A stretch of 64,000 bases of DNA from positions 90,321,666 to 90,385,665 of the forward strand of contig CM038216.1 in the NCBI GenBank assembly GCA_021442155.1, in the 5' to 3' direction. Made by a program: the position numbers and the translations under genes. Positions 48,003 through 59,448 of this stretch are shown in pieces. The DNA comes from Cymbidium sinense (lineage: Eukaryota > Streptophyta > Magnoliopsida > Asparagales > Orchidaceae). Below the pieces are notes generated by a model. The model was given only the letters and a program-made list of their open reading frames with translations. It made no database searches and was not told the origin of the DNA. Positions within the stretch are counted from its first letter, which is position 1. Every line of letters starts with the position of its first letter.

Positions 48003-49499
48003 ATAAATAAATAAAAAAACCAAAAACTAAAAACTCTAAACCCTAAACTAAAACTTGAACCCTAAACCTAAACCATAAACCCTAAACCCTTAAAACTCTA
48101 AATCTTAAACCCTAAACCCTAAAACCTTAAACCCTAAACCCTAAACCCTAAACCCTAAACCCTATACCAACCCTAAACCCTAAACCGCAAACCTTATACC
48201 CTAAACCCTAAACCCTAAACTTAACCCTAAACCCTAAAAAGCTAAAAACCTAAACCTAAACAAAAGAAAATCTAAAAATAAAATAAATTAAAAAAGCTAC
48301 ACCAAAATAAAATAAAATAAAACTAAAATATAAACATAAATAAAAAATGTAAACCTAAACATAAACCTAAAAAGAAAATAAAAAAAAATAAAAACTAAGC
48401 TAAAATAAAATAAATGAAAACCTAAACTAAACTAGAAAATAAAAAAACCTAAATAAATTAAAAACTAAACCTAAAAAAAACTTAAAATAAAAAAATAAAA
48501 ACTAAATAAAAACCTAACTTAAACCTAAATTAAAAAAAACTAAACTGAAATAAATAAAACCTAAAACTAAACCTAAACCTAAACTAAAAAATAAAACATA
48601 AAAATAAACCTAAAATCAAAACCTAAAACCTAAACCTAAAAATTTAAAATAAAAACCTAAACCTAAATCTATAAATAAAAAATAAAATCTAAACCTAAAA
48701 AATAAAATAAAAATAAAACTAAACTAAAAATTAAACATAAACCTAAACCTAGACCTAAACCTAAAAAATAAACTAAAATAAATAAGCACACTAAAATAAA
48801 TAAACCTAAAATAAATTAACTAGACTAAATAAAAAACCTAAATAAAAATAAAAAAATAAAGTAAACTAAAATAAATAAAAAATAAATTAGATAAACCCAA
48901 ACCTAGTGGTTTAGTTAATTTAAGAAAAAAACTCTAAACCCTAAACCCTAAAACATAAATACTATACCCGAAACCCTAAACCATAAAACTAACCCTAAAC
49001 CCTAAACCTACAACCCCAGACCTACAACCTTAAACCCTAAACCTAAACCCTAAAAAACTATAAACCCTAAACTAACCCTAAACCCTAAACCCTTAACCTC
49101 AAACCCAAAACCCTAATCTCTAAAACCTAAACCGTAAAAGCCTAAAAACTTAAACCTAAACAAAATAAATCCTAAAAAATAAATAAATAGAAATTCTAAA
49201 CCTAAATAAATTAAAATTAAAAAAAAATAAAAAACTAAACTAAAACTTAAACCTAAACCTAAACCTAAAAATAAAATAAAATAAAAGATAAAAACAAAAT
49301 ATTAATAAAATAAATAAAAACCCAAACTAAACTAAAAAAATTAAATGAACCTAAAAATATAAAATATCAATAAAATAAACCCAACGTAAAATAAAAAGAA
49401 AATAAACCTACAATGAAATATAAAAAAAATAAAAACCTAAACCTAAAAAGTAAACCTAAAAACTTAAACCCTAAAATAAAAAATAAAAACTTAATCCGA
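48003..49499 (+). repeat. CCCTAAA block and higher-order unit
   Basis: CCCTAAA words (four perfect units in a row near 48132-48159), the A-rich block from about 48245 to the box near 48902-48922 (TGGTTTAGTTAATTT), a CCCTAAA block, and the start of the next A-rich block near 49150. No gene is seen. Confidence 0.83.
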
Positions 49500-50944
49500 A
49501 AATAAATAAAATAAATAAAACCTAAACCTAAACTAAAATAAATAAAACCTAAACTTAAACATAAAATAAACTAAACCTAAACCATAAACTAAATAAAATA
49601 AAATAAATAAAAAATATACATAAACCTAAACTAAAAAATAAATTGTAAAAATAAACCTAAAATAAATACCTTAAACCTAAACCTAAACCTAAACATAAAA
49701 AATAAAACTTAAGCCTAAAAAATAAAATAAAAATAAAACTAAATAAAAAAATAAACATTAACCTAAACCTATACCTATACCTAAAAAATAAGCTAAAATA
49801 GAAAGCCTAAACTAAAATAAATAAACTAAACTAAATAAAAAAAGAAATAAACTTAAATAAAAATAAAAAATAAAATCAATTAAAATAAATAAAAACTAAA
49901 CTAAATAAACTAAAAAAACCAAAATCGACTGAATTAATTATTATTTTTTTAAAAAAAACCCTGAGCCCTAAACCCTAAACCCTAAACCCTAAATACTAAA
50001 CCACAGAACCCTAAAAACTAACCTAAACTGCACAAACCTACAACCCCACTCACAATCCTAAACCATAAATCCACAAAACTAAAACCCTAAACTCTAAACT
50101 ACAGGTGGACCCTAAACTAAATCATAAAACCCTAAAATAACCTTAAACCTTGTTAAATCATCAAACCCTAAACAAACCAAAACCATAAAAAAAACCTAAA
50201 CATTAAAGCTGAAACACTAACCATAAACCTTAAAAAAACCAGACTAAATTAATCCTAAACCCTAAACCATAAACCTTAAAAACCTTAAATCCTAAAGCTT
50301 AAACCATAAACCCAAAACCATAAACTAACCCTAAACCCTAAGAAAACCCTAAACTCTAAACCTTAAAGCCTAAACCCTAAAAACCATAAACCCTAAGGCT
50401 TAAAAACTAAACCCTAAACCCTAAACCCTAAACCCTACACCCTGAAGCCCTAAACCCTAAAACCCTAAACCCTAAACCCTAAACCCTAAAACCTAAAAAC
50501 CAAAAAACCTAAACCTAAAAAATTAAATAAATAAAAAAAACCTATACCTAACAAAATAAAAATATAAAATAAAGTAAAAATAAAACTAAAACCTAAAACT
50601 AAACTTAAAAATAAAATAAAATAAAAATAATTAAACTAAAATAAATCAAATAAAACCTAAACTAAAGTAAAAAGTAAGATAAACCAAACAAAACCTAAAT
50701 AAAATAAAAAACTAAACTTAAAATAAAATAAATAAACGTCTGATAAAATAAAAGAAATAAAAAAAAATAAAACTTAAACTAAAAAAATCTAAACCTAATA
50801 AAAATAAAATAAATAAAATAAAATAAACTTAAAACCTAAACTAAAATAAACTAAATTAAAACATGTAAAATCTAAACCTAAACCTAAAATAAACTAAACC
50901 TAAAGCTAAACATAAACTAATGAAAATAAAATAAATAAAAATAA
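49500..50944 (+). repeat. Tandem duplication E, copy 1 (about 1.45 kb)
   Basis: AAACTTAAACATAAAATAAAC near 49551, AAATTGTAAAAATAAACC near 49640, a T-run box substitute (AATTAATTATTATTTTTTT) near 49933, a CCCTAAA block, and AATATAAAATAAAGTAAAAA near 50568 are all repeated about 1.44-1.45 kb downstream. Confidence 0.83.
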
Positions 50945-52460
50945 ATAAAACCTAAACATAAACTAAAATAAATAAAACCTAAACTTAAACATAAAATAAA
51001 CTAAACCTAAACCAAAAACTAAATAAAATAAAATAAACAAAAAAGATACATAAACCTAAACTAAAAAATAAATTGTAAAAACAAACCTAAAATAAATACC
51101 TTAAACCTAAACCTAAACCTAAACTTAAAAAATAAAACTTAAGCCTAAAAAATAAAATAAAAATAAAACTAAATAAAAAATAAACATTAACCTAAACCTA
51201 TACCTATAAAAAATAAGCTAAAATAGAAAACCTAAACTAAAATAAATAAACTAAACTAAATAAAAAAAAGAAATAAAAATAAAAATAAAAAAATAAAATC
51301 AATTAAAATAAATAAAACTAAACTAAATAAACTAAATAAACCAAAACCCTCAATTAATTATTTTTTTTAAAACCACGCCCTAAACCCTAAATACTAAACC
51401 CTAAATACTAAAACTGCTGAAACCCTAAACTAACCCTAATGAACTTTAAACCTACAACCCCAAACTTACAATCCTAAACCATAAATCCTAAAACTCTAAA
51501 CCTTAAACTCTAAACTAACCGTAGACCCTAAACCCTAAATCATAAAAACCCTAAACTAACCTTAAACCCTAAGTTAAACCTAAATCATAAAGCCTAAACC
51601 CTAAACCTAAAACCCTAAACCATAAAACCCTAAACATTAAAGCCTACACAATAAACCATAAACCTTAAAAATCTTAAACCCAAAAGACACTAAATTAATC
51701 CTAAACCCTAAACCATAAACCTTAAAAACCTTAAACCCTAAAGCTTAAACCATAAACCCAAACCATAAATAACCTAAACCGACACCTAAACTCTAAACCT
51801 TAAAGCCTAAACCCTAAAAACCCTAAACCCTAAGGCTTAAAAACTAAACCCTAAACCCTAAACGCTAAACCCTACACCCTAAAGCCCTAAACCCTAAAAC
51901 CCTAAACCCTAAATCCTAAACCCTAAAACCTAAAAACCAAAAAACCTTAACCTAAAATAAATAAAACCTAAAAAATTAAATAAATAAAAAAAACATATAC
52001 CTAAAAAAATAAAAATATAAAATAAAGTAAAAATAAAACTAAAACCTAAAACTAAACTTAAAAATAAAATAAAATAAAAAATAAAATTAAACTAAAATTA
52101 ATCAAATAAAAACCTAAACTAAAGTAAAAAAGTAAGATAAACCAAAGAAAAAAACCTAAATAAAATAAAAACTAAACTAAAAATAAAAATAAATAAACGT
52201 ACAATAAAATTAAAGAAAAACTAAATAAAAACCTAAACCTAAAAGATAAACTTAAAAATAAAACCTAAAAAGAAATAAAAAAAAAAACTTAAACCCTAAA
52301 CTAAAAAAATCTAAACCTACAATAAAAATAAAATAAATAAAATAAAATAAACTTAAAACCTAAACTAAAATAAACTAAATTAAAACATGTAAAATCTAAA
52401 CCTAAACCTAAAATAAACTAAACCTAAAGCTAAACATAAACTAATGAAAATAAAATAAAT
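50945..52460 (+). repeat. Tandem duplication E, copy 2
   Basis: Same landmark order as copy 1: AAACTTAAACATAAAATAAAC near 50988, AAATTGTAAAAACAAACC near 51070, AATTAATTATTTTTTTT near 51353, AATATAAAATAAAGTAAAAA near 52014, and a closing CTAATGAAAATAAAATAAAT near 52440 (near 50917 in copy 1). Confidence 0.83.
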
Positions 52461-53014
52461 AAAAATAAACCTAAACCTAAAGTAAAAAATAAAACCTAAA
52501 GATAAGCCCAAAATAAAAACCTAAAAGCTAAACCTAAAAAATAATAAAAACCTAAAAATAAAAAATAAAACCTAAACCTAAAAAATAAAATAAAAATTGA
52601 ACTCAATTAAAAAATAAACTAAAATAAAATACCTAAACTAAAATAAATAGATAAAACTAAATATAAAAAAACAAAGTAAACTAAAATAAATCCAAAATAA
52701 ACTAAATATGCTAAATAAACCTAAACCTACTCATTTACTTAATTTAAAAATAAAATGTTCAACGCTAAATCCTAAACCCTAAACCCTAAACCCTAAACCT
52801 TAAACCCTAAACAGTAAACCCTACACCCTAAAAAACCCTAAACCCTAAACCCTATAGCTTGAAAGCATAAACCCTAAAATCCTAAACACTAAACCCAAAA
52901 CCCTAAACCCTAAATCTAAACCATAAACCATAAACCCTAAACCTAAGCCTAAAGTAACTAAATAAATTAAAAAATAAACTTAAACCATAAAACTTAATAA
53001 ACCTAAACCCTAAG
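52461..53014 (+). repeat. End of unit, box, CCCTAAA block, cassette 5' flank
   Basis: The A-rich block ends at the box near 52726-52745 (CATTTACTTAATTT). CCCTAAA words follow, then AAAGTAACTAAATAAATT near 52951, the fixed 5' flank of the cassette. Confidence 0.83.
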
Positions 53015-53445
53015 AATGGGCAAAACCTTGATGCAGGAACATCACCATCAACCAGGCTAAGTCTAGCTCTGGCAGTGGAGGCGAAGGTGGAGGCAGCTGT
53101 TATCGTAGTGGTGGTGGGCGAGCTAGAGGTGCTGGTGGATATGGAGGTGGTGGTCGGAGTAGTGGTGGTTATCGAGGCTGGAGGAGCGATGGAGGTTACA
53201 ACCGTAGTGGTGGTGGAGGGAGAGAGTTGGGATATGATGGTGGATCCCACTACTCGAGAGGCCAGTGTGGTTCTAATGGGAAATGAAGAAACTGAAGAAT
53301 GACCAATCCAATTTAATGCTTACTGAACTATGTCTTTATAGTAGAGATGGTCCTAGTTATCTAGGGTTTTTGATTTGCTCTATGTGTGCTCATTTTTTAT
53401 CTATGTCGTCACTTGTGTCTTAGAAAACTTGGAGAGTTACTTGTT
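53015..53445 (+). pseudogene. GR-RBP last exon + 3'UTR fragment, copy 14
   Basis: A 1-base deletion in the GGC of NLDG shifts the frame after the fifth or sixth codon. In the downstream frame the tail is the best preserved of all: NITINQAKSSSGSGGEGGG, YRSGGGRARGAGGYGGGGRS, SGGY, RSDGGYNRSGGGGRE, YDGGSHYSRG, then TGA replaces the Trp codon. The RSDGGYNRSGGGG segment shows the ancestral tail. The last 50 or so bases of the 3'UTR (from GATGAAATC on) are missing; it ends TTACTTGTT and then an A-run. AG precedes the exon. Confidence 0.86.
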
Positions 53446-55841
53446 AAAAAAAACCAAAAACTTTAAACCCTAAACTAAATCTTGAACCCTAGACCTAAAA
53501 CCTAAACCCTATGCCCTAAATCCTAAACCCTAAAAACCATAAACCCTAAATCTTTAACATTAAACCATAAACCATAAAAAACTCTAAGCCCTAAACCTTA
53601 AACACTAAAACCCTAAACCCTAAATTCTAAACCCCAAACCCTAAAACCTAAACATTAAACCCTAAGCCCTAAACCCTAAATCCTAATCCCTCAACTCTAA
53701 ACCACAAACCCTAAATCCTAAAGTAAACATAAACCTTAAACCCTAAAAAGCTAAATTCCTACACCTAAACTAAATATAACCTAAAAATAAAATAAATAAA
53801 AAAACCTAAATTGAAATAAAATAAAAAATAAATTAAAATCAAAACATAAACTAAAACCTAAACCTAAACCTAAACCTAAAACTAAAACTAAAATAAAAAT
53901 AAAATAAAAAATAATAACTAAAATAAACTAAAATAAATAAAAATCAAAACTAAACTAAAAAATAAAAAACCTAAATAAAATAAAAACTAAAACTAAAATA
54001 AAAAGAAATAAACCTAAGATAAAAACATAAAATTAAATAAAAACCTAAACCTTAAAAGTAAACCAAAAATTAAAACTTAAACCCTAAACTAAAAAAAAAA
54101 CTAAACCTAAAATAAAAATGTAAACGTAAACTTAAACTAAAATAAATAAAACTTAAACCTAAATCTAAAATAAAGTAAACATAAACCTAAACTTAAATTA
54201 AATAAATTAAAATAAACTAAAAATAAACCTAAACCTAAACTAAAAAAATAAAACCTAAAATAAACAAAAAATAAAAACCTAAAACTTAAGTGTAAAAAAA
54301 TAAAATAAAAACCTAAACCTAAACCTAAAAATAAAAATAAAACCTAAACCTAAACCTAAACATAAGAAAAACTAAAATAAAAAACCTAAACAAAAATAAA
54401 TTAACCTAAAATAAATAAACTAAACTAAATAAAAATGAAAATAAGCCTAAATAAAGATAAAAAAATAAAGTAAACTAAAATAAATAATAAATAAACTAAA
54501 TAGACCTAAACCTATAGTTTACTTAATTTTAAAAAAACTAAAAAACTAAAAAAACCCTAAAACTAGCCCTAAACCCTAAACCTTGAACCCTAAACCCTAA
54601 ACCCAATGCCCTAAGCCTAAACATTAACCCCTAAAAGCCTAAACCCTAAACCCTAAACCCTAAACCCTAAACCTTAAATCGTAAACCCTAAAAACCTAAA
54701 CCTAAACTAAATAAAACCTAAAAATAAAATTAATAAATAAACCTAAACCTAAATAAAATAAAAAAATTAAATAAAATAAAAACCTAAACCTAAACCTAAA
54801 CCTATAGATAAAATTAAATTAAAAATAAAAATTAAACTAAAATAAATTAATTAAAACATACACTAAACTAAAAAAAGAAAATAAACCTAAAAAAACCTAA
54901 GTAAAATAAAACTAAACGTAACATAAAAATAAAATAAAACTAAATTAAATTAAAATAAAAAATAAAATAAAACCTAAACCTAAAAAAATAAACCTAAAAA
55001 TAAATAAATAATAAATCCTAAACCCTAAACAAAAAAAAACATGAACCTAAAATAGACAAAATAAAATAAACCAAAACCTAAACTAAAATAAATAGAACTT
55101 AAACCTAAAGCTAAAATAAACTAAAATGAAACTCTAAACTAAATAAAATAAATTAAACAAAAAATAAACCTAAACTTAAACTAAAATATAAAACCAAAAA
55201 ATAAACCTAAAATAAAAACCTAAAACCTAAACCTAAAAAAATAAAATAAAAACTTAAAACTAAACCTAAAAATAAAAAATAAAACCTATACCTAAAAAAT
55301 AAAATAAAAATAAAACTAAATTAAAAAATAATCATAAACCTAAACCTAAACTTAAAAAATAAACTAAAATAAAATACCTAAACTAAAATAAATAATCCTA
55401 AAATAAATGAACTAAACTAAGTAAAAATAAAAAATCAATCAAAATAAAAATAAACAATAAAATAACCAAACATAAATAAAAGATCAACTAAATAAACTAA
55501 ATAAACTTTAACCTATCAGTTTACTTAATTTAAAAAAAACCCTAAACCCTAAATCCTAAACCCTAAACCCAAAAACCTAAAACTACCCTAAGCCCTAAAC
55601 CTTAAACATACAACCCTAAACACTAATCCTTAGACCTGAAACATAAACCCTAAAACCTAAAACCAAAACCCTACAATCCCTAAACCCTAAACCCTAAATC
55701 TTAAACCTAAACTCACCCAAAAAACCCTCCACAAACCTAAACCCTAAACCTAAAACACCTACCCTACACTAATCCCCAAAACTAATAATAAACCCTAAAC
55801 CCTAAACCAAAAATAATCCTAAACTAACTCTAAACCTTATG
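53446..55841 (+). repeat. CCCTAAA blocks and two higher-order units
   Basis: CCCTAAA words, an A-rich block from about 53762 to the box near 54508-54528, a CCCTAAA block, an A-rich block from about 54695 to the box near 55507-55527 (CAGTTTACTTAATTT), then CCCTAAA words. The usual 80-base cassette 5' flank is not recognisable before the next exon copy. No gene is seen. Confidence 0.82.
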
Positions 55842-56333
55842 AATGGGCAGAACCTTGATGGCTGAAACATCATCATCAACTAGGCTCACTCTAGATCTAG
55901 CAGTGAAGGTGAATACAAAGGTAGTGGTTATCATCGTGGAGGTGGTGGGGGGGGGTGGGGATCAGGTGGTGCTGGTGGATATAAAGGTGATGGTTAGAGT
56001 AGTGCTGGTTATGGAGGCAGGAGGATCGATGGAGGTTACAACCACGGTGGTGGTTGAGGGAGAGATCATGGATATGATGGCGGATCCTGCTATTCGAGAG
56101 GCGAGAGTGGTTTTGATGGGAATGAGGGAAATTGAAGAATGGCTGATATGATCTGCTGCTTATGGAATTATGTCTTTACAATACAGATGATTGTACTTAT
56201 CTAAGGTTTTTGATTTGCTCTATAGGTGCACATTTTTTATCTATGTCATCACTTGTGTCTCAGAAAACTTGGGGTGCCACTTGGTTGATGAAATTGAGAA
56301 GAAGAAATGTTGAATCTAAATTTATTATCTATT
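55842..56333 (+). pseudogene. GR-RBP last exon + 3'UTR fragment, copy 15
   Basis: In frame across the exon with several nonsense codons: NGQNLDG, TGA, NIIIN, the shared TAG, AHSRSSSEGEYKGSGYH, a G-run (GGGGG), GGAGGYKGDG, TAG, SSAGYGGRRIDGGYNHGGG, TGA, GRDHGYDGGSCYSRGESGFDGNEGN-stop near 56133-56135. Trp of NWRN is changed to Glu. The codon before the exon is ATG (55839-55841), as in copy 2. The 3'UTR is well kept up to TTATTATCTATTAAAA. Confidence 0.86.
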
Positions 56334-57570
56334 AAAAAAAACTTTAAACCCTAAACCCTAAATTAAAACTTAAACCTAAAATCAAAACCTAAACACTAAA
56401 CCCTAAACCTTAAACCTTAAACCCCAAACCCAAAACCCTAAACCCTAAACTAAGCCTACACCCTAAAAGCTTAAAACCAATATCTAAGCTAAATAAAACC
56501 TAAAAATAAAATATACAAAAAAACCTAAACTAAAATAAAATTAGAAAATAAAAAAAAAATAAAAACATAAAATAAAACCTAAACCTATACCTAAACCTAA
56601 AATAGAAAATGAAATAGAAAATAAAAACTAAAATAAAATAAAATAAATAAGAACCTAAACTAAATAAAAAAATAAAAAACTTAAATAAAATAAAAACTAA
56701 ACCTAAAATAAAATATCATAAACCTAAAATATAATAAAATAAAAACTAAATAAATACCTAAAAAAGAAACCTAAAAATAAATAAAAATAAAACCTAAACC
56801 CTAAGCTAAACAAAACCTAAACTTAAAACAAAAATAAAATAAACCTAAACCTAAACTAAAATAAACTAAAATAAAACAAATAAAACCAAAACCTAAATCT
56901 AAAATAAACTAAACCTAAACCTAAACCTAAATTTAATAAAATAAAATAAATAAAAAAAACCTAAACCTGAACTTAAAAATAAAAACTAAAAGTTAACCTA
57001 AAATAAAAACCTAAAAGATAAACCTAAAAATAAAAAATAAAACATAAACCAAAAAATAAACCTAAACCTAAAAAATAAACTAAAATAAAAGACCAAACTA
57101 AAATAAATAAACTAAACTAAATTAAAATATAAAATATAACTAAATGAAAATAAAAAATAAGATAAACAAAAAAAATAAAAAATAAACTAAATAAATTAAA
57201 TAGACTTAAACCTACTGTTTACTTAATTTAAAAAAAATACCCTAAACGCTAAATCCTAAACCCTAAACCTTAAACCCTAAACCCTAAACCCTAAAACTAC
57301 AACCCTAAACTTTAAACCCTAAACCTTAAATCCCTAAATCCTAAGCCTTAAATCATAAACCGTAAACCCGGAACCCTAAATATTAAACCCTAAAACCCTA
57401 AACCCTAAACCATAAACCTTAAACCCTAAACCCTATAACCCTAAACTCTAAACCCTAAATCCTAAACCCTAAACCCTAAACACTAAAACCTAAAACCCTT
57501 AACCCTAAACCCTAAACCTTAAATTAACCCTAAACACTAAACTAACCTTAAACTAAACCTAAACTCTAAG
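56334..57570 (+). repeat. CCCTAAA block and one higher-order unit
   Basis: A short CCCTAAA block, an A-rich block from about 56475 to the box near 57210-57230 (TGTTTACTTAATTT), then about 340 bases of degenerate CCCTAAA up to the next exon copy. No gene is seen. Confidence 0.84.
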
Positions 57571-58018
57571 AATGGGTAGAACATTAATGGCGTCGCATCA
57601 ACAGGCATAGTCTGATCGACGTGGAGGTCGAGGCTATGATTATCATAGTGGTGGTGGGGGGGATCTAGAGGTGTTGGTGGATATGGAAGTGGTGGTTATG
57701 GAGGTGGGAGGACCGACAAAGGTTATAGATGTGGTGGTGGCAGAGGAAGAGATCAGGGTTATGATGGAGGATCCTGCTACTCGAGAGGAGGGGGTGGTTC
57801 TGATGAGAGCTAGAGAAATGGAAGAATGATTGATCGTCTCTGCTTCTCATGGAACTGTCTTTATAATAGAGACAATTCTACATATCCAGGGTTTTTGATT
57901 TTCTCTATGGGTGCTCATTTTTATCTCTGTCAGAACTAGTGTCTTAGAAAACTTGGGGTGCTACTTGGTTGATGAAATTTAAAAGAAGAAATGTTAAATC
58001 TAAATTTGTTCTTTATTA
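57571..58018 (+). pseudogene. GR-RBP last exon + 3'UTR fragment, copy 16 (most internal)
   Basis: The most diverged full-length exon: NG, TAG, NINGV, then deletions and frameshifts. Recognisable tail pieces are RGGRGYDYHSGGGG, RGVGGYGSGGYGGGR, GRGRDQGYDGGSCYSRGGGG and SDES, with TAG for the Trp codon. The 3'UTR is conserved to TTGTTCTTTATTAAAA. AG precedes the exon. It lies nearest the centromere-side edge of the array. Confidence 0.84.
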
Positions 58019-58320
58019 AAAAAAACCTTAAACCTTAAACCCTAAACTCTAAATGCTAAACCCTAAACAATAAACCCTAGAAACCATAAACCCTAAACCC
58101 TAAACGCAAAACCCAAAACCCTAAACCCTAAACCCTAAACCCTAAAACCATAAACCATAAACCCTCAAACTTTCAACCCTAAACTTTAAATCCTAAACCC
58201 CAAACCTTAAACCCTAAACCCTAAACCCTAAACTAACCCTAAACCATAAACCCTAAACTCTAAACTAAACCTAAACCCTAACCCTAAACACTAACCTTAA
58301 ACCAACACCCTAAACCTTGA
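58019..58320 (+). repeat. Last CCCTAAA block of the array
   Basis: Degenerate CCCTAAA words end at CCCTAAACCTTGA, position 58320. A small residual patch (TACCCTAAACCCTAACCC) occurs at 58431-58453, separated by about 110 bases of unrelated sequence. Confidence 0.88.
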
Positions 58321-58375
58321 ATAACTATGTCATTAAGATTAGATCTAAAGAATGATGTAGTCCTGACATAGTTAT
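58321..58375. repeat. Perfect 12-bp inverted repeat at the array edge
   Basis: ATAACTATGTCA (58321-58332) and TGACATAGTTAT (58364-58375) are exact reverse complements separated by 31 bases. The left arm begins at the first base after the telomeric array. It could be a short transposon remnant or a hairpin at a rearrangement breakpoint. Confidence 0.75.
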
Positions 58376-58459
58376 GGTAGCTAAAAAAAATGTCTTCAAG
58401 ATACTTTCCCTTGACTTTTAGAGATTTGAATACCCTAAACCCTAACCCTAAATCATATT

Positions 58460-59400
58460 ATAATATAATGTAGCATCATATATTTGAGCATGTAGTGTTG
58501 TGTTTTTGGATATTATAGAATGTCTAGAGATGTTTTATTATATTATGCTATTGTGCCTTATAGTCTATATTAATATAAATCATAAAAATATTGATTTAAT
58601 AAATTAGTTGATGAAATTTGTTAAATTTGAAGTGGAATTAGGTTGTAGTATCAAAGGTCCAAGGTGTGCTACACCACTTGTAGTCTAAAACGTAAGATTT
58701 TATGTTCAAAATAAATATTATATGTTGTGGCATAGTATAACATCATATATCATAATATATTGTTCTTTGGAATTTAAATTATTTTAGTATTTTACAATCA
58801 TTCAGTCGAGCCTACACTATGACCATTTATAAAAATGTTGATTTAGACTTTAAAATGGTAGAATTTGGCCAAATTCATAATAGATAGAGCATGGCATCAT
58901 AATATATTATTTCAATTTAAAATATGTAATTGATAAAAAATATATACTAATTTTATGATTTTTTATTTTAAGCAATCCATTGTGATGTGATTTGCAATAT
59001 AATATAATATGTTATAGTGTATTATAATATAGGATGCCATGACATAGTGTAGCATCATGCATTATAGCGTACTATTATGTATTACTACTTATTATTTAGC
59101 ATATTTGAGTTTGTTATAGTATGATGTAGCAAAGTTTGTATAGGTATAGTTCATAAAAATACTAATTTATAGGCTGAGATTATGGGATTTGGCCAAATTT
59201 AAGTTAAGCTTTAGGGAATATCATTGGGGGTGTGCTATGGTGTGTCATTTAATCAAAAGAATGGAATTTTTCATCCAAAATAAATGGAACTTTCAACCAA
59301 ATTTTATACTTTTTTTGCTTAAAGTGATTCATTTTAAGGTGTAATGTAAGATAATATATTATATGAAAGGTTATTAAAATATAATGTACATGACAATATA

Positions 59401-59448
<48 letters not shown>

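Larger units (their letters stand above)
1..58320 (+). repeat. Degenerate telomere-derived subtelomeric array (whole domain)
   Basis: About 58 kb, interrupted only by two insertions, is made of CCCTAAA words and A-rich derivatives (CCTAAA, AAATAAA, CTAAAC). The C-rich strand is always on +, with no inverted blocks seen. Perfect CCCTAAA runs are short; one of the longest, at 1831-1868, has five units. The blocks repeat in a fixed order: CCCTAAA block, A-rich block beginning near CTAAACTAAATAAAACC, box near GGTTTACTTAATTT, next CCCTAAA block. Box-to-box spacing is commonly about 1.0-1.4 kb without the gene-fragment cassette and about 1.7-2.3 kb with it. CCCTAAA is the established Arabidopsis-type plant telomere repeat. 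That the chromosome end lies to the left is an inference from strand. Confidence 0.93.

Noticed and set aside
1..58320. CRISPR array or bacterial repeat system
   Set aside because: Repeats are contiguous telomere words without unique spacers, and the sequence is clearly from a plant.
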